IMG/VR virus record: IMGVR_UViG_3300044546_000342 | Location: 1 to 23,307 of that record | Length of the DNA stretch: 23,307 nucleotides | DNA from: a virus | Direction: 5' to 3' (one strand) | Shown here: positions 7,382-15,785 of the stretch, piece after piece | How positions within the stretch are numbered: the stretch's first letter is position 1 | Layout: the number at the start of each line of letters is the position of its first letter | Notes under the pieces: generated by a model | Database searches by the model: none | What the model saw: the letters and a program-made list of their open reading frames with translations, nothing else | What the model was told of the DNA's origin: nothing | Made by a program: the position numbers and the translations under genes

Positions 7382-7900
7382 ATGAGTTATGACTTTTTAA
7401 AATCGGAAACTTCTCCGAAACTCCTTGTTGAAGCAGTGAAGCTATTAGGAACCAAAGAAGTAGTAGGTAAACAACATAACCCAGTAATCTTAGGATGGGC
7501 AAAAGAAGTGGGACTACAGAAAGTATATACAGCAGATGAGATTCCGTGGTGCGGATTAGCAATTGCTTATGCTTGCCATAAAGCAGGAGTAGAAGTAGTA
7601 GACAAGCCGTTATGGGCATTATCATGGGCCAATTACGGAACAAAAGTAAGTGAGCCAATGCTAGGAGATATCTTAACATTTAAACGAGACGGAGGAGGAC
7701 ATGTAGGAATATATGTTGGCGAAGATAAAGATTGTTATCATGTGCTTGGTGGAAATCAAGGAAATGCAATGAGTGTAAGTAGAATTGTGAAATCAAGATT
7801 GTACCAAGCAAGGAGAACTAAATGGAAAGTTGCACAACCTGCAAATGTTCGTAAAGTAATTTTAAGTGCTAAAGGTGCTATCAGCCAAAACGAAGCATAA
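7382..7900 (+). CDS. Endolysin, TIGR02594/NlpC-like cysteine peptidase or amidase
   Basis: A 172-residue soluble protein. After a short helical lead it carries the TIGR02594 pattern: LGTKEVVG...NPVILGWAKEVGL, then IPWCGLAIAYA with the nucleophile Cys57, then LGDILTFKRDGGGHVGIYVG with His107, then VLGGNQGNAMSVS with Asn125 as the third polar residue. The family cleaves peptide or amide bonds of peptidoglycan and is the common endolysin of Bacteroidota phages. There is no signal peptide, consistent with release through the upstream holin. The C-terminal 25 residues are a basic tail without a recognisable wall-binding domain. The stop overlaps the next ATG (TAATG). Assignment is strong; amidase versus endopeptidase cannot be decided here. 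Confidence 0.88.
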   Translation: MSYDFLKSETSPKLLVEAVKLLGTKEVVGKQHNPVILGWAKEVGLQKVYTADEIPWCGLAIAYACHKAGVEVVDKPLWALSWANYGTKVSEPMLGDILTFKRDGGGHVGIYVGEDKDCYHVLGGNQGNAMSVSRIVKSRLYQARRTKWKVAQPANVRKVILSAKGAISQNEA

Positions 7901-8778
7901 TGGAATTAATCAGACATTCAAAGAATATCCATGAATTAAAAATTAGCGGATCAAAAGTTAAGATAGCAATGTTCTCAGATATACACTGGGATAATCCGAA
8001 ATGCGATTGGGATCTACTAAAAAGAGATTTAAATTATTGTTTAAAAAATTCTATTCCTATGATGTTTAATGGGGATACGTTTTGTTTAATGCAAGGAAAA
8101 TGGGACCCAAGGGGTACTAAGTCTGATATCCGACCTGAGCACAATAATATTAAGTACCTTGATTCTATTGTAGAAACAGCGGTAGATTTCTTTTCACCGT
8201 ATGCGCATCTGATTACTGTGATTGGTTACGGCAATCATGAGACTTCTGTAATTAAACGCCAGGAGACTGACATCTTACAACGATTTGTGGACCTACTTAA
8301 TTACAAAAATGGGAGCAACGTTCAGACAGGAGGATATGGTGGATGGCTAATTGTACGTCAAGAGTCTAGACCTAAATTTAATATAGTTACTAAAATTAAA
8401 TACTTCCACGGTAGTGGAGGTGGAGGAATAGTAACTCGTGGAGAGATTAACCTTACAAGAGCTCTTGAAATGGCTGAAGATTTTGATGTATTTGCAATGG
8501 GACATATCCATGAAAACAAATGCACTAACATAGCTCGTGATATAATTGAGCAACATGCATCTACAGGATACTCTCAGAAACACAGACAAATTCATATGAT
8601 GATTACAGGTACTTACAAAGAAGAGTTCGGAGAAGGATCTAAAGGATGGCACGTAGAACGCGGAGCTCCACCAAAACCTGTGGGAAGTAGAATATTAATA
8701 ATTAATACACGTAGAGATACATCTAATAATAGAGACCTTACGTTAAAATCAATTGATAGTATCAAATTCCCTATTTAA
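7900..8778 (+). CDS. Calcineurin-like metallophosphoesterase
   Basis: A 292-residue protein with the five-block metallophosphoesterase signature in order: SDIHWD (D27, H29), FNGDTF (G58-D59), YGNHET (G111-N112-H113-E114), FHGSG (H170), and MGHIHEN (G201-H202-x-H204). These residues bind a di-metal centre that hydrolyses phosphodiesters or phosphomonoesters. No signal peptide is seen. Substrate is unknown; phage members of this superfamily include nucleic-acid nucleases, cyclic-nucleotide phosphodiesterases and protein phosphatases. The ATG overlaps the endolysin stop (TAATG), so it is made together with lysis proteins late in infection. Its middle, including the Gly-rich loop after H170 (GSGGGGIVTRG), is fully intact. 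Two microprotein genes and a possible promoter follow. Confidence 0.9.
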   Translation: MELIRHSKNIHELKISGSKVKIAMFSDIHWDNPKCDWDLLKRDLNYCLKNSIPMMFNGDTFCLMQGKWDPRGTKSDIRPEHNNIKYLDSIVETAVDFFSPYAHLITVIGYGNHETSVIKRQETDILQRFVDLLNYKNGSNVQTGGYGGWLIVRQESRPKFNIVTKIKYFHGSGGGGIVTRGEINLTRALEMAEDFDVFAMGHIHENKCTNIARDIIEQHASTGYSQKHRQIHMMITGTYKEEFGEGSKGWHVERGAPPKPVGSRILIINTRRDTSNNRDLTLKSIDSIKFPI

Positions 8779-8786
8779 TATTTTTT

Positions 8787-8794
8787 TATATTTA
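8787..8794 (+). promoter_or_regulatory. Possible Bacteroidota-type -7 element (TATATTTA)
   Basis: TATATTTA lies 4 bases before the ATG of the 52-residue gene and is one base off the Bacteroidota -7 consensus TAnnTTTG. It follows a T-run in the 20-base gap after the phosphoesterase. There is no clear TTG-type -33 element, and random AT-rich sequence gives such matches often. It is worth noting because the same motif in the same spacing precedes the gene at 9122. Confidence 0.3.
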
Positions 8795-8798
8795 CATT

Positions 8799-8957
8799 AT
8801 GAAACTAAGAAACAATTGGAAAACAACTAATAAGCAGTGGGATAAAATCATGATTCGATTGAGAATCTCTGCTGTAGATTTAATTAACATTGAGATAGAC
8901 AAGTCTAGAAACTTCTATCTTATTACTATTTGTAACTTTACTTTAAAGAATAGATAA
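8799..8957 (+). CDS. 52-residue basic small protein, function unknown
   Basis: An ATG at 8799 opens a 52-residue frame ending in TAA that overlaps the next ATG (TAATG). The product is basic (Lys/Arg-rich N-terminus, KLRNNWKTTNKQWDK), followed by a possible amphipathic helix and a beta-like hydrophobic stretch (FYLITICNFTL). The coupling with the next gene and the tight packing favour a real gene, but nothing identifies a function. It belongs to a pair of microproteins placed between the lysis genes and the ring-protein genes. Confidence 0.55.
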   Translation: MKLRNNWKTTNKQWDKIMIRLRISAVDLINIEIDKSRNFYLITICNFTLKNR

Positions 8958-9097
8958 TGGCTAAGATTAAAGAAAGTACGGGAGGCGCTAAAGCTAAAGT
9001 AAAAGTCTCACGTCCAGGAGTACATGCTAAAACCCAAACTTCTAAGATTAAAAGTTCTAAGAACTATAAAAAAGCTTACGGAGGTCAAGGGCGCTAA
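8957..9097 (+). CDS. 46-residue highly basic conserved phage protein
   Basis: The ATG overlaps the upstream stop (TAATG), and the frame ends in TAA at 9095-9097. The 46-residue product has 11 Lys and 2 Arg against a single Glu. It includes SRPGVHAKTQTSKIKSSKNY and ends with AYGGQGR. The 'GVHAKT..SK.K.SKNYKK.Y.GQGR' pattern is one I recall from very short proteins beside structural genes in crAss-like and other environmental phages. Such basic peptides may bind nucleic acid or act as small virion components. It is probably disordered. Reality is supported by the recalled family and by the start-stop overlap; function is unknown. Confidence 0.7.
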   Translation: MAKIKESTGGAKAKVKVSRPGVHAKTQTSKIKSSKNYKKAYGGQGR

Positions 9098-9108
9098 TTA
9101 ATTAATCG

Positions 9109-9116
9109 TATATTTG
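9109..9116 (+). promoter_or_regulatory. Candidate Bacteroidota -7 promoter element (TATATTTG)
   Basis: TATATTTG is an exact match to the TAnnTTTG -7 consensus of Bacteroidota primary sigma factors. It sits in a 24-base gap, one of the few gaps in this operon, 5 bases before the ATG at 9122. No -33 TTG is visible upstream. If used, transcription would start at or very near the ATG, giving an almost leaderless message for the ring-protein genes. Evidence is motif and position only. Confidence 0.4.
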
Positions 9117-9121
9117 TAATT

Positions 9122-9841
9122 ATGTTATCACTAAATGATTTACATGCTCAGATTGATGAGTCGTTAGAAATAAACTCAATAGAGTCCTCAAATTCCTATG
9201 AGCTCTATACAGATTTAATTAACGAGCAGAGATCACTATGGATTAGAAATGAGTATAACAAGAATCGTAGTATAGATCCATATATATTACAAGAGATAAC
9301 ATGTTTAGAATTAGAATTAGTTAATCCTATTGATTGTTGTATAGATGTTCCTACAGGCTGTCAAGTATTACGTACTGTTAAAGAGATACCTAATACAGTT
9401 GAGTTTTTCTTTACAAAAGGTATTGCAAGTGTTGGCCCTGCTGACATAATGAAACCTAGGTTTATACTTATTGATTACTCGCGCGTACCTTACATAGGCC
9501 ACGGTAGAACTACTCAAAAAAGCATTTACACTTTCTTTTACGGCAAGCATTTATACATTACTAGTAAAGCTTCTGCACATTTAATGATGAAGTATCTTAG
9601 TGTACGTGGAATCTTTGAAGATCCTACTGAGTTACAAGGTTATTATAATTGCGCAGGAGAGACTCCTTGTTGGACAGCTTCTGATGCATATCCATTAAAT
9701 ATGTGGATGTGGGCATATATTAAACCATTAGTACTTCAACAATTGATGCAAAAAGGAATAGGTCAAAAAGATGAGGCTAATAATGCACAAGATCAAAAAG
9801 GTAGCTTAGGCATAGGAGGACAACCAAGTGGAGGACAATAA
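9122..9841 (+). CDS. crAss-like conserved structural (neck/tail) protein
   Basis: A 239-residue protein with no membrane segment or signal peptide. Residues 20-60 form a helical segment with YELYTDLINEQRSLWIRNEY followed by NKNRSIDP. Next is a short cysteine cluster (IDCCIDVPTGC, near residue 75) and then a beta-rich middle. I recall this arrangement from crAss-like phages, where it lies directly upstream of the IHF-fold protein and is annotated as a structural protein. The C-terminal 25 residues are Gln/Gly-rich and low complexity (GSLGIGGQPSGGQ). It is the first gene of the ring-protein block, follows a candidate promoter, and its last 14 bases overlap the next gene. Likely a head-tail connector or tail-ring component; the exact position in the particle is inferred. 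Confidence 0.7.
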   Translation: MLSLNDLHAQIDESLEINSIESSNSYELYTDLINEQRSLWIRNEYNKNRSIDPYILQEITCLELELVNPIDCCIDVPTGCQVLRTVKEIPNTVEFFFTKGIASVGPADIMKPRFILIDYSRVPYIGHGRTTQKSIYTFFYGKHLYITSKASAHLMMKYLSVRGIFEDPTELQGYYNCAGETPCWTASDAYPLNMWMWAYIKPLVLQQLMQKGIGQKDEANNAQDQKGSLGIGGQPSGGQ

Positions 9842-10367
9842 TTTTTTAAAAAGAGGCAAAGGTAAAATAGCTGGTGATATCAAGAAGGACCAGTTTTATA
9901 AATACTACTCAGAGAATGCAAAAGAAAAAGTAGTTGAGCGCAGTGTTTATAATAAATTTTTACGAGATTTGCTAAGTACTTTTAGTACAGAAATTGTAGA
10001 GACAGGCTTAGAACTAAAGATAAACCGAGTAGGTAAACTTAGGATCAGAAGCAAGCAAATGCATTTTTTTAAAAAGAATGGAGAACGCTCCAAGAGTTTA
10101 AGAGTAAATTGGTCAGCTACTTGGGAATACTGGGAAACTAAGTATCCAGGATTAACAAGAGATGAGATTACACAGATAAATAATAAGACATTAATTTATC
10201 ACGAGAATGATCATACAAATCAAGAATACTATGAGCATTTTTGGGATAACTTTACAACTAATTTAAAATACAAGAGTTTTTATACTTTTAAAGCATCTAG
10301 ACAATATTCTAGGTTAATTGCTCAAATAGTTAAAGACCCTAACCGTAAAACATTTTATTATGGATGA
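9828..10367 (+). CDS. crAss-like IHF-fold (HU/IHF-like) tail ring protein
   Basis: A 179-residue basic protein starting at GTG 9828, 14 bases inside the previous gene. No ATG occurs before residue 78, and the expected N-terminus FLKRGKGKIAGDI would be lost without the GTG. Residues about 35-80 (YNKFLRDLLSTFSTEIVETG followed by LELKINRVGKLRIRS) fit the HU/IHF core, a helical dimerization part then a beta arm with a NRVGKLRIR turn. Downstream WEYWETKYPGLTRDEI, YHENDHTN and KASRQYSRLIA are strongly reminiscent of the protein annotated as 'IHF subunit' in crAss-like structural blocks. In crAss-like virions, HU/IHF-fold proteins have been described as tail ring components rather than DNA benders. 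It is the best single lineage marker here. The stop is TGA, overlapping the next start. Confidence 0.82.
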   Translation: MEDNNFLKRGKGKIAGDIKKDQFYKYYSENAKEKVVERSVYNKFLRDLLSTFSTEIVETGLELKINRVGKLRIRSKQMHFFKKNGERSKSLRVNWSATWEYWETKYPGLTRDEITQINNKTLIYHENDHTNQEYYEHFWDNFTTNLKYKSFYTFKASRQYSRLIAQIVKDPNRKTFYYG

Positions 10368-10635
10368 AGCAATGGAAATGACGTCAGGCGGTAAGGCAGT
10401 AGAATCTACTGTTAAAATTACTCGCAAAGAATTTGAAGATGGTGGTTCAGAAGAAACTCGCATTGAGCAAGTAGATGGTGGATACATTATTACAAAAGAA
10501 TGTCGTTGTAAAAATGACAAAGGCGAGTGGGAATGGAAAACAGAGAAATCTGTAAGTACAGAAGATCCTTCTTTAGATAAAACTTCTGAGGGCATCGCTA
10601 GCCGCTTAGAATCAGTACTTAAAAACTTAATGTAA
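10360..10635 (+). CDS. 91-residue acidic hypothetical protein in ring-protein block
   Basis: A 91-residue acidic protein without membrane segments. The ATG at 10360 overlaps the upstream TGA (ATGGATGA); a second start at 10372 is also possible. The central part looks like a small beta sheet, KVTR-like strands then EQVDGGYIITKECRCKND and KGEWEWKTEKSV, with a helical C-terminus (SRLESVLKNLM). The TAA overlaps the ATG of the next gene. Its place between two conserved ring-protein genes suggests an assembly factor or minor virion protein. No family is recognised. Confidence 0.75.
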   Translation: MDEAMEMTSGGKAVESTVKITRKEFEDGGSEETRIEQVDGGYIITKECRCKNDKGEWEWKTEKSVSTEDPSLDKTSEGIASRLESVLKNLM

Positions 10636-11459
10636 TGTACTCAGGTAAAACAGTCTCCTACAAAACAATCCTTGATAAAACTATCAGGGATTTTGGTTTT
10701 AACTACGACGTCAAAGAAGAAGAAGGCGTTGAGTGGCTTGCAGAGTTTATGGCGCATACTAATGTGCCAGTGACTATGGAAGAGAAAATCGCTTATATTC
10801 AAATTTGCGACGGGAGAGGTGATTTACCTTACGACTTATATAAGATAGGACAAACTGCTCATATTGTAGGAGTTAGTACTATTGAAGAGGCTGAATGTGG
10901 TAAAGGAAGAATGTATCCAATGCGTTGGAAGACAGATTACTTCCACAACAGATATCATTTAGATGATAGAGATTATACTACCGAGGGTCGCGAGACTTAT
11001 ACAGTAGGACAAGGATACATCTTTGGTTCCATGAACGAAGGTATCTTAGCAATGTCATACAGTGCTATACCGACTGACGAATGTGGATACCCTACTATTC
11101 CTGCAGAACAACAATGGTTAGAAGCAGGTGCGCATTACATTGCACAACGTATTGCTCGTAAGTTATTAATTCGTGGAGAAATCAACCCACAGGTTTATCA
11201 AATGATCGAGCAAGATAAAGAATGGTACTTTGCACAAGCAGTAAACCATGCAAAACAATGGAATGGTGTAGACGAAGCGGAGACAGTGAAAAACTCTGTA
11301 GTTCGTACTATTCCTCAATTACAGGATCATGCATCTTTCTTTGCAAATATGCAGTTACCTGAACAACGTAAATTTAGACCTAAATCTGGTGTAGCATTAG
11401 TATCTACTATCAATGCTGTATCACCAAGTGTCAATGGGCCTAACCCAGCAACATCCTAA
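10635..11459 (+). CDS. crAss-like tail ring / P22 gp4-like head-tail connector protein
   Basis: A 274-residue soluble protein starting MYSGKTVSYKTILDKTIRDF. Its helix-rich N-terminal half and the Trp/Tyr-rich middle (MYPMRWKTDYFHNRYHLDD, IPTDECGYPTIP) match the protein that precedes the giant stabilization protein in crAss-like genomes. That protein is usually labelled 'tail tubular protein' or ring protein and is comparable to P22 gp4. The helix with HYIAQRIARKLLIRGEI and EQDKEWYFAQAVNHAKQWNG is the most family-like segment. It is coupled to the upstream gene (TAATG) and followed by a 9-base gap. It would form part of the ring stack between portal and tail. Family by recall; the exact ring assignment is uncertain. 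Confidence 0.75.
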   Translation: MYSGKTVSYKTILDKTIRDFGFNYDVKEEEGVEWLAEFMAHTNVPVTMEEKIAYIQICDGRGDLPYDLYKIGQTAHIVGVSTIEEAECGKGRMYPMRWKTDYFHNRYHLDDRDYTTEGRETYTVGQGYIFGSMNEGILAMSYSAIPTDECGYPTIPAEQQWLEAGAHYIAQRIARKLLIRGEINPQVYQMIEQDKEWYFAQAVNHAKQWNGVDEAETVKNSVVRTIPQLQDHASFFANMQLPEQRKFRPKSGVALVSTINAVSPSVNGPNPATS

Positions 11460-11468
11460 TAGTTTAAC

Positions 11469-14400
11469 ATGGAGCAACATATAAATACCTACCAAGGAAT
11501 GAATAAAGATACTGCCTACGATAGTTTGGCAGCTACTTTTTATATTGATGCTTTAGATGTAAGAATTACTACAACTACGGGGGATTCATTAGGAGGTTTT
11601 ACTAATATTAAAGGAAATGTTTTAGCTGTTACTTTACCTGTAGTAAGTACCCCTCCAGGAGCATGGACAGCATTAAATCCTGTTGTTATAGGTTATGCTA
11701 CAATTAGAACAAAAATTATTTTGTTTGTTGCTGATGATAGTGGTACTAAAGGTTGGATATATAATTTAGAATATAATCCCGCAACAAAAGCTATTACTAC
11801 TTTTAATTTAGTCTACTATAATGCAGCGTTAAATTTTAAGAAACAGTGGCCAATTGAAGCATTAGGTCGTTTTGAATCCGAAAGTATTCAAAGAGTTTAT
11901 TGGACAGATTATAATAACTTTTTTAGATCTATTAATGTAGTAGATCCTAGTTTAGCTACTTTACCTGTGGGATTAATAGATATTTTTCCTGATGTTAAAT
12001 TTACTCAGCCTTTATTTACTACTATAGCAGGTGGAGGTAGTTTAAATACTGGAGTCTATCAAATTGCTTATCGATTAACTACTGCTGATGGAAAACAAAC
12101 TTTAATATCTCCTCCAAGTAATTTAATACACGTTGTTTCTGACAGTGAATCTGCAGGAAACTCTAATACATATAATGGAAATAGCACTGTAGTTAATAGC
12201 GGTAAATCTCTTACTATTACCTTAAACACTTCTAACTATTTGAATTTTTATAAAGTAGAGTTTATTTCTATTTATAAATCTTCTAATACTGCAACAACAG
12301 AAGTTACTTCTATAGAAGAGATTGTTATTGCTAGTCAAACAAGTATTACTTTTACATATACAGGAGGAGAAAATAGTATTTTTGATTTAGAGTTATTAGA
12401 TTTTTTATCTAGAAACTATGCTTTTAAGACGCCTAAGACTATAACTCAAAAAGATAGTTCTTTATTAATTGCTAATATTAAAGAATCATTAGTAAGTCTT
12501 AAGGATTTACTTCCTGCTGGACAAACATTTGATGCAAAAACTAGGAGATATAAATTTAATGGGGGATCACCAATTCCTCCATTTACTCCAGGCACTGCCA
12601 TTAATAATTTAAAAAATGCATTTAATACAGAATATAATTCTGATGCACATTGGAATCAAACTTGGCAAACTAATTCACAGTACAGATACCAAAGTGATGG
12701 ATTACGTTTAGGAGGTCAAGGTCCAAATATTACTTATAATTTTCATTTAGAAGAATTTACTTTAGATAAAACTGCTCCTTTTATAGGAAATACCGTAGGA
12801 ACAGTTTTTGTAACTGATTCTCCTGATGCAACTCCTCATAATTTAAATGATGGATATGGACCATATGCTAATACAACTTTCTCTAACAATGCCTCTCCGT
12901 TTATTTCAGGATTATTAAGAGGTTACAAAAGAGGAGAGACTTATCGTTTTGGTATTGTATTTTACACTATTAAAGGAGAAGCTACATTTGTAGAATATAT
13001 AGGAGATATTAAATTTCCTGATATTTCAGAAATAGATTCTGTAGTTAATAATTCAGGATATAAATTTTGGCCTATTAGCAAACAGAAACCTGCTAGTGAA
13101 CACACTATGGGATATTCTATGGGCATAGAATTTAATATAGATTTTAGCACTTGTCCAGGATTATTAAATAATATTACTGGTTACCAGATAGTTAGAGTAA
13201 AAAGAGAAAATGTAGATAAACGAAGACTTTCTCAAGGATTATTGAGAGGATTTTATCATAATCCTGTAGACGCACCACATTTTACAGGCTCAGGAGGATT
13301 TGATTTACAAGTAAATGGAAGCAGTAATGTATTACATTTATATCCTTATTATCCTGCTGCTTCCGAACCTAATGCATCATTTGGTACTTTAGAAAATAGT
13401 TCTGCAACTAGTTACGTTCCGCAATACTTAGATTATTTAAGATTAGGATCTTATTTAGGATTTTATTCTCCAGAAATTTCTTTTGATAAGAATAATGTTG
13501 CCGATTTAATGTTAAATTTAGGAAGCAATCCTTGTTTATTAATTACTGGAGCTTATACAAATAGATTGCAATACGCAACTCCTACTTTAACTTTTGAAGC
13601 AGAAGGTTTAGGAAATCGATCACAAGATATAAGAAATCAGTATTACGATACTTATCCTGTAAATTTTAATAGTATTGAAAATATTAAACGTTGGCAATTT
13701 AATGCTAAGTTTAAAATGGAAGACGATTGTGATTACGAGGTAAAAATAACTGGATTATTTGATGGGTATTACATGCGAAATTATTGGTGCATGGATAATT
13801 ATTTTGATGCAAGCGATCCGCAAGTTAATCCAAATAGACCTCAACAAGGTGCTGGAACTAGTGAAGTTCCCGAATTTTTTAAAGCAGGAACAAGTGTTAT
13901 AGGTAAAGTACAAAAAATTACTAATGACTTTTTTACTAATGCTCCTATAACAGGGTCAACTGATGATTTTTTTAAAGCACCTAATAATGTATTTCCTGTA
14001 AATAGAACTACTTTTGCTCCTACAGGAAGTTATAATGGATACTTTCCAATTACTGAATGCATACTACCTAAATTAGAAGTATACGGAGGATATACTACAG
14101 ATAGTTTAGAGGCTAATCAATTTATTCCTGCTTCTCCTATTATAAATCCTGCAAATACAAATCCTAAAGTATTTGGTGGAGATATTTTTGTAAATATGTT
14201 TATTGTACAATCTGGGTTAGTAGAATTTAATACAGCATTTTACTCAGATAATAAATATCGCAGAGACAGTACTCGCACAGAAATTATTGCACTAGAAAGT
14301 GAATTAAATCTTGATTTAGCAAATGGTGCTACTCTTCGTACAGGAGTTAAGTATGAATTTGGTAGTACAATAATACCAGCTTTTAGACAAGAAACTAATA

Positions 14401-15785
14401 ACGCTGAAGCTCCGTATGCTAAAGTATTAGATATGTATAGCTATAATTTAATTTATTCTAGGCAAAATGATGATTTAGCTTTTTATGTACAACCTGCTAA
14501 TATACAAACTAGTGGAGCTAATGATATTAGAGCTTATTTATCTAATGTAAAAATTAATGAAGAAACAGTAGATGCTTGGACTAAGTTTGGTTTAAATAAC
14601 TACTATGACGTAGATGATTATGGACCTATTAATAAAGTAATAAACTGGAAAGATACTGTATACTTTGTTCAAGATAAAGGAGTAGGGGCATACGCTATCA
14701 ATCGCGCAGCTGTCACTACTACTGCTGATGGAGTGCCTACACAATTAGGTACAGGATTAGGCTTTGGTAAGCACATCTATTATTCTAAAGTACATGGTGC
14801 TATTCATCAATGGGCAGTAGAAACTACGGAAGCTGGTATATATTTCTTTGATGCTTTCCATAGAAAAATATTTATGATGCAAGCGCAATCAGGACAAACT
14901 GCAAATAGCGCTATCTCAGAGATTAAAGGAATGCACAGCTTTTTACAGTCATTACCTAATGATGTATTTACTCGTAAAGCAAATGGAGGGGATAATCCTA
15001 TTTTAGGTAAAGGGGTTCACATTGGAAAAGATATTATAAACGACGAAGTATTATTTACTTTTTTAAGTAAAGCTTCTTCTGCTCTTTTACTTACAAACAT
15101 TTTATATGCCGTAGGTACAATTGTATACGACTCAAATACTAATATTTATTATTACGTAACTAATACGTTTACTTCTGGTAGTACAAGACCTCAAGCAGTA
15201 ATTGATCTTTTGGCAAATAGTTTACCTGCAACAGCAAAACAAGTATATAATTCTGATACATTAGTATTTGACGAATTAGCTCAACAGTTTTCTTCTAGGT
15301 ATTCAATGGCTCCTACAATTTGGATTCAAAATGGAGATATTATTTTAAGCCCTCATGCATTATCACAAGACAAACTTTATACTAATGGTATAGGTGATTG
15401 GGGAGTATTCTATGGTATACAAGAACCTTGTGAGTTAACATTAGTAGTTAATCCACAAGCAGATGTTAACAAGATACTACGCACAATGGAATTTAATTCT
15501 ATTGTAAGAGATAACAATAAAATTATAGATAGAGGGCAAACTATTACTGCGTTTAGAATTTCTACTCAATATCAAGATACAAACGTAGTGCCGTTTTCAC
15601 CTGCAAGATTTAAACGTAAATTTGACAAGTGGAGACTTAAAATTCCAAGAGATCAAAACAGTGGTAACCAACAAGGACGTTTACGTAGTACATATTTTGT
15701 AGTAACTTTATACTTTGATAACTCTCAGAACAAAGAGTTAATCATGAATCGTTTAATGTCTTACTTTGATTATCAAGTATTCTAA
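11469..15785 (+). CDS. Giant P22 gp10-like stabilization protein (crAss tail muzzle)
   Basis: A 1438-residue beta-rich protein without signal peptide or membrane helices. It opens with MEQHINTYQGMNKDTAYDSL and then FTNIKGN at about residue 44. This is the N-terminal pattern of the crAss-like 'stabilization protein' (INT.QGGMNKD....L.NIKGN), a P22 gp10 relative that seals the tail. Residues about 60-330 look like beta-propeller blades (IGYATIRTKIILFVADD, YRLTTADGKQTLISP). The middle is a long run of aromatic-rich strands, and the C-terminal 60 residues (KWRLKIPRDQ, TYFVVTLYFDNSQNKELI) are the conserved end. In the crAss001 virion the equivalent is, from memory, the 'muzzle'. It follows the ring genes directly, and its stop overlaps the next start (TAATG). 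It is the second-largest gene in the window. Confidence 0.85.
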   Translation: MEQHINTYQGMNKDTAYDSLAATFYIDALDVRITTTTGDSLGGFTNIKGNVLAVTLPVVSTPPGAWTALNPVVIGYATIRTKIILFVADDSGTKGWIYNLEYNPATKAITTFNLVYYNAALNFKKQWPIEALGRFESESIQRVYWTDYNNFFRSINVVDPSLATLPVGLIDIFPDVKFTQPLFTTIAGGGSLNTGVYQIAYRLTTADGKQTLISPPSNLIHVVSDSESAGNSNTYNGNSTVVNSGKSLTITLNTSNYLNFYKVEFISIYKSSNTATTEVTSIEEIVIASQTSITFTYTGGENSIFDLELLDFLSRNYAFKTPKTITQKDSSLLIANIKESLVSLKDLLPAGQTFDAKTRRYKFNGGSPIPPFTPGTAINNLKNAFNTEYNSDAHWNQTWQTNSQYRYQSDGLRLGGQGPNITYNFHLEEFTLDKTAPFIGNTVGTVFVTDSPDATPHNLNDGYGPYANTTFSNNASPFISGLLRGYKRGETYRFGIVFYTIKGEATFVEYIGDIKFPDISEIDSVVNNSGYKFWPISKQKPASEHTMGYSMGIEFNIDFSTCPGLLNNITGYQIVRVKRENVDKRRLSQGLLRGFYHNPVDAPHFTGSGGFDLQVNGSSNVLHLYPYYPAASEPNASFGTLENSSATSYVPQYLDYLRLGSYLGFYSPEISFDKNNVADLMLNLGSNPCLLITGAYTNRLQYATPTLTFEAEGLGNRSQDIRNQYYDTYPVNFNSIENIKRWQFNAKFKMEDDCDYEVKITGLFDGYYMRNYWCMDNYFDASDPQVNPNRPQQGAGTSEVPEFFKAGTSVIGKVQKITNDFFTNAPITGSTDDFFKAPNNVFPVNRTTFAPTGSYNGYFPITECILPKLEVYGGYTTDSLEANQFIPASPIINPANTNPKVFGGDIFVNMFIVQSGLVEFNTAFYSDNKYRRDSTRTEIIALESELNLDLANGATLRTGVKYEFGSTIIPAFRQETNNAEAPYAKVLDMYSYNLIYSRQNDDLAFYVQPANIQTSGANDIRAYLSNVKINEETVDAWTKFGLNNYYDVDDYGPINKVINWKDTVYFVQDKGVGAYAINRAAVTTTADGVPTQLGTGLGFGKHIYYSKVHGAIHQWAVETTEAGIYFFDAFHRKIFMMQAQSGQTANSAISEIKGMHSFLQSLPNDVFTRKANGGDNPILGKGVHIGKDIINDEVLFTFLSKASSALLLTNILYAVGTIVYDSNTNIYYYVTNTFTSGSTRPQAVIDLLANSLPATAKQVYNSDTLVFDELAQQFSSRYSMAPTIWIQNGDIILSPHALSQDKLYTNGIGDWGVFYGIQEPCELTLVVNPQADVNKILRTMEFNSIVRDNNKIIDRGQTITAFRISTQYQDTNVVPFSPARFKRKFDKWRLKIPRDQNSGNQQGRLRSTYFVVTLYFDNSQNKELIMNRLMSYFDYQVF

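Noticed and set aside
7380-7679. Minus-strand 99-residue hydrophobic frame opposite the endolysin that could look like a holin
   Set aside because: It is the exact complement of the well-supported endolysin; Leu runs arise from reverse-complemented endolysin codons. No upstream signal or operon on that strand.
8779-8798. Rho-independent terminator at the T-run after the phosphoesterase
   Set aside because: The T-run is not preceded by a GC-containing hairpin, and a gene starts only 20 bases after the stop.
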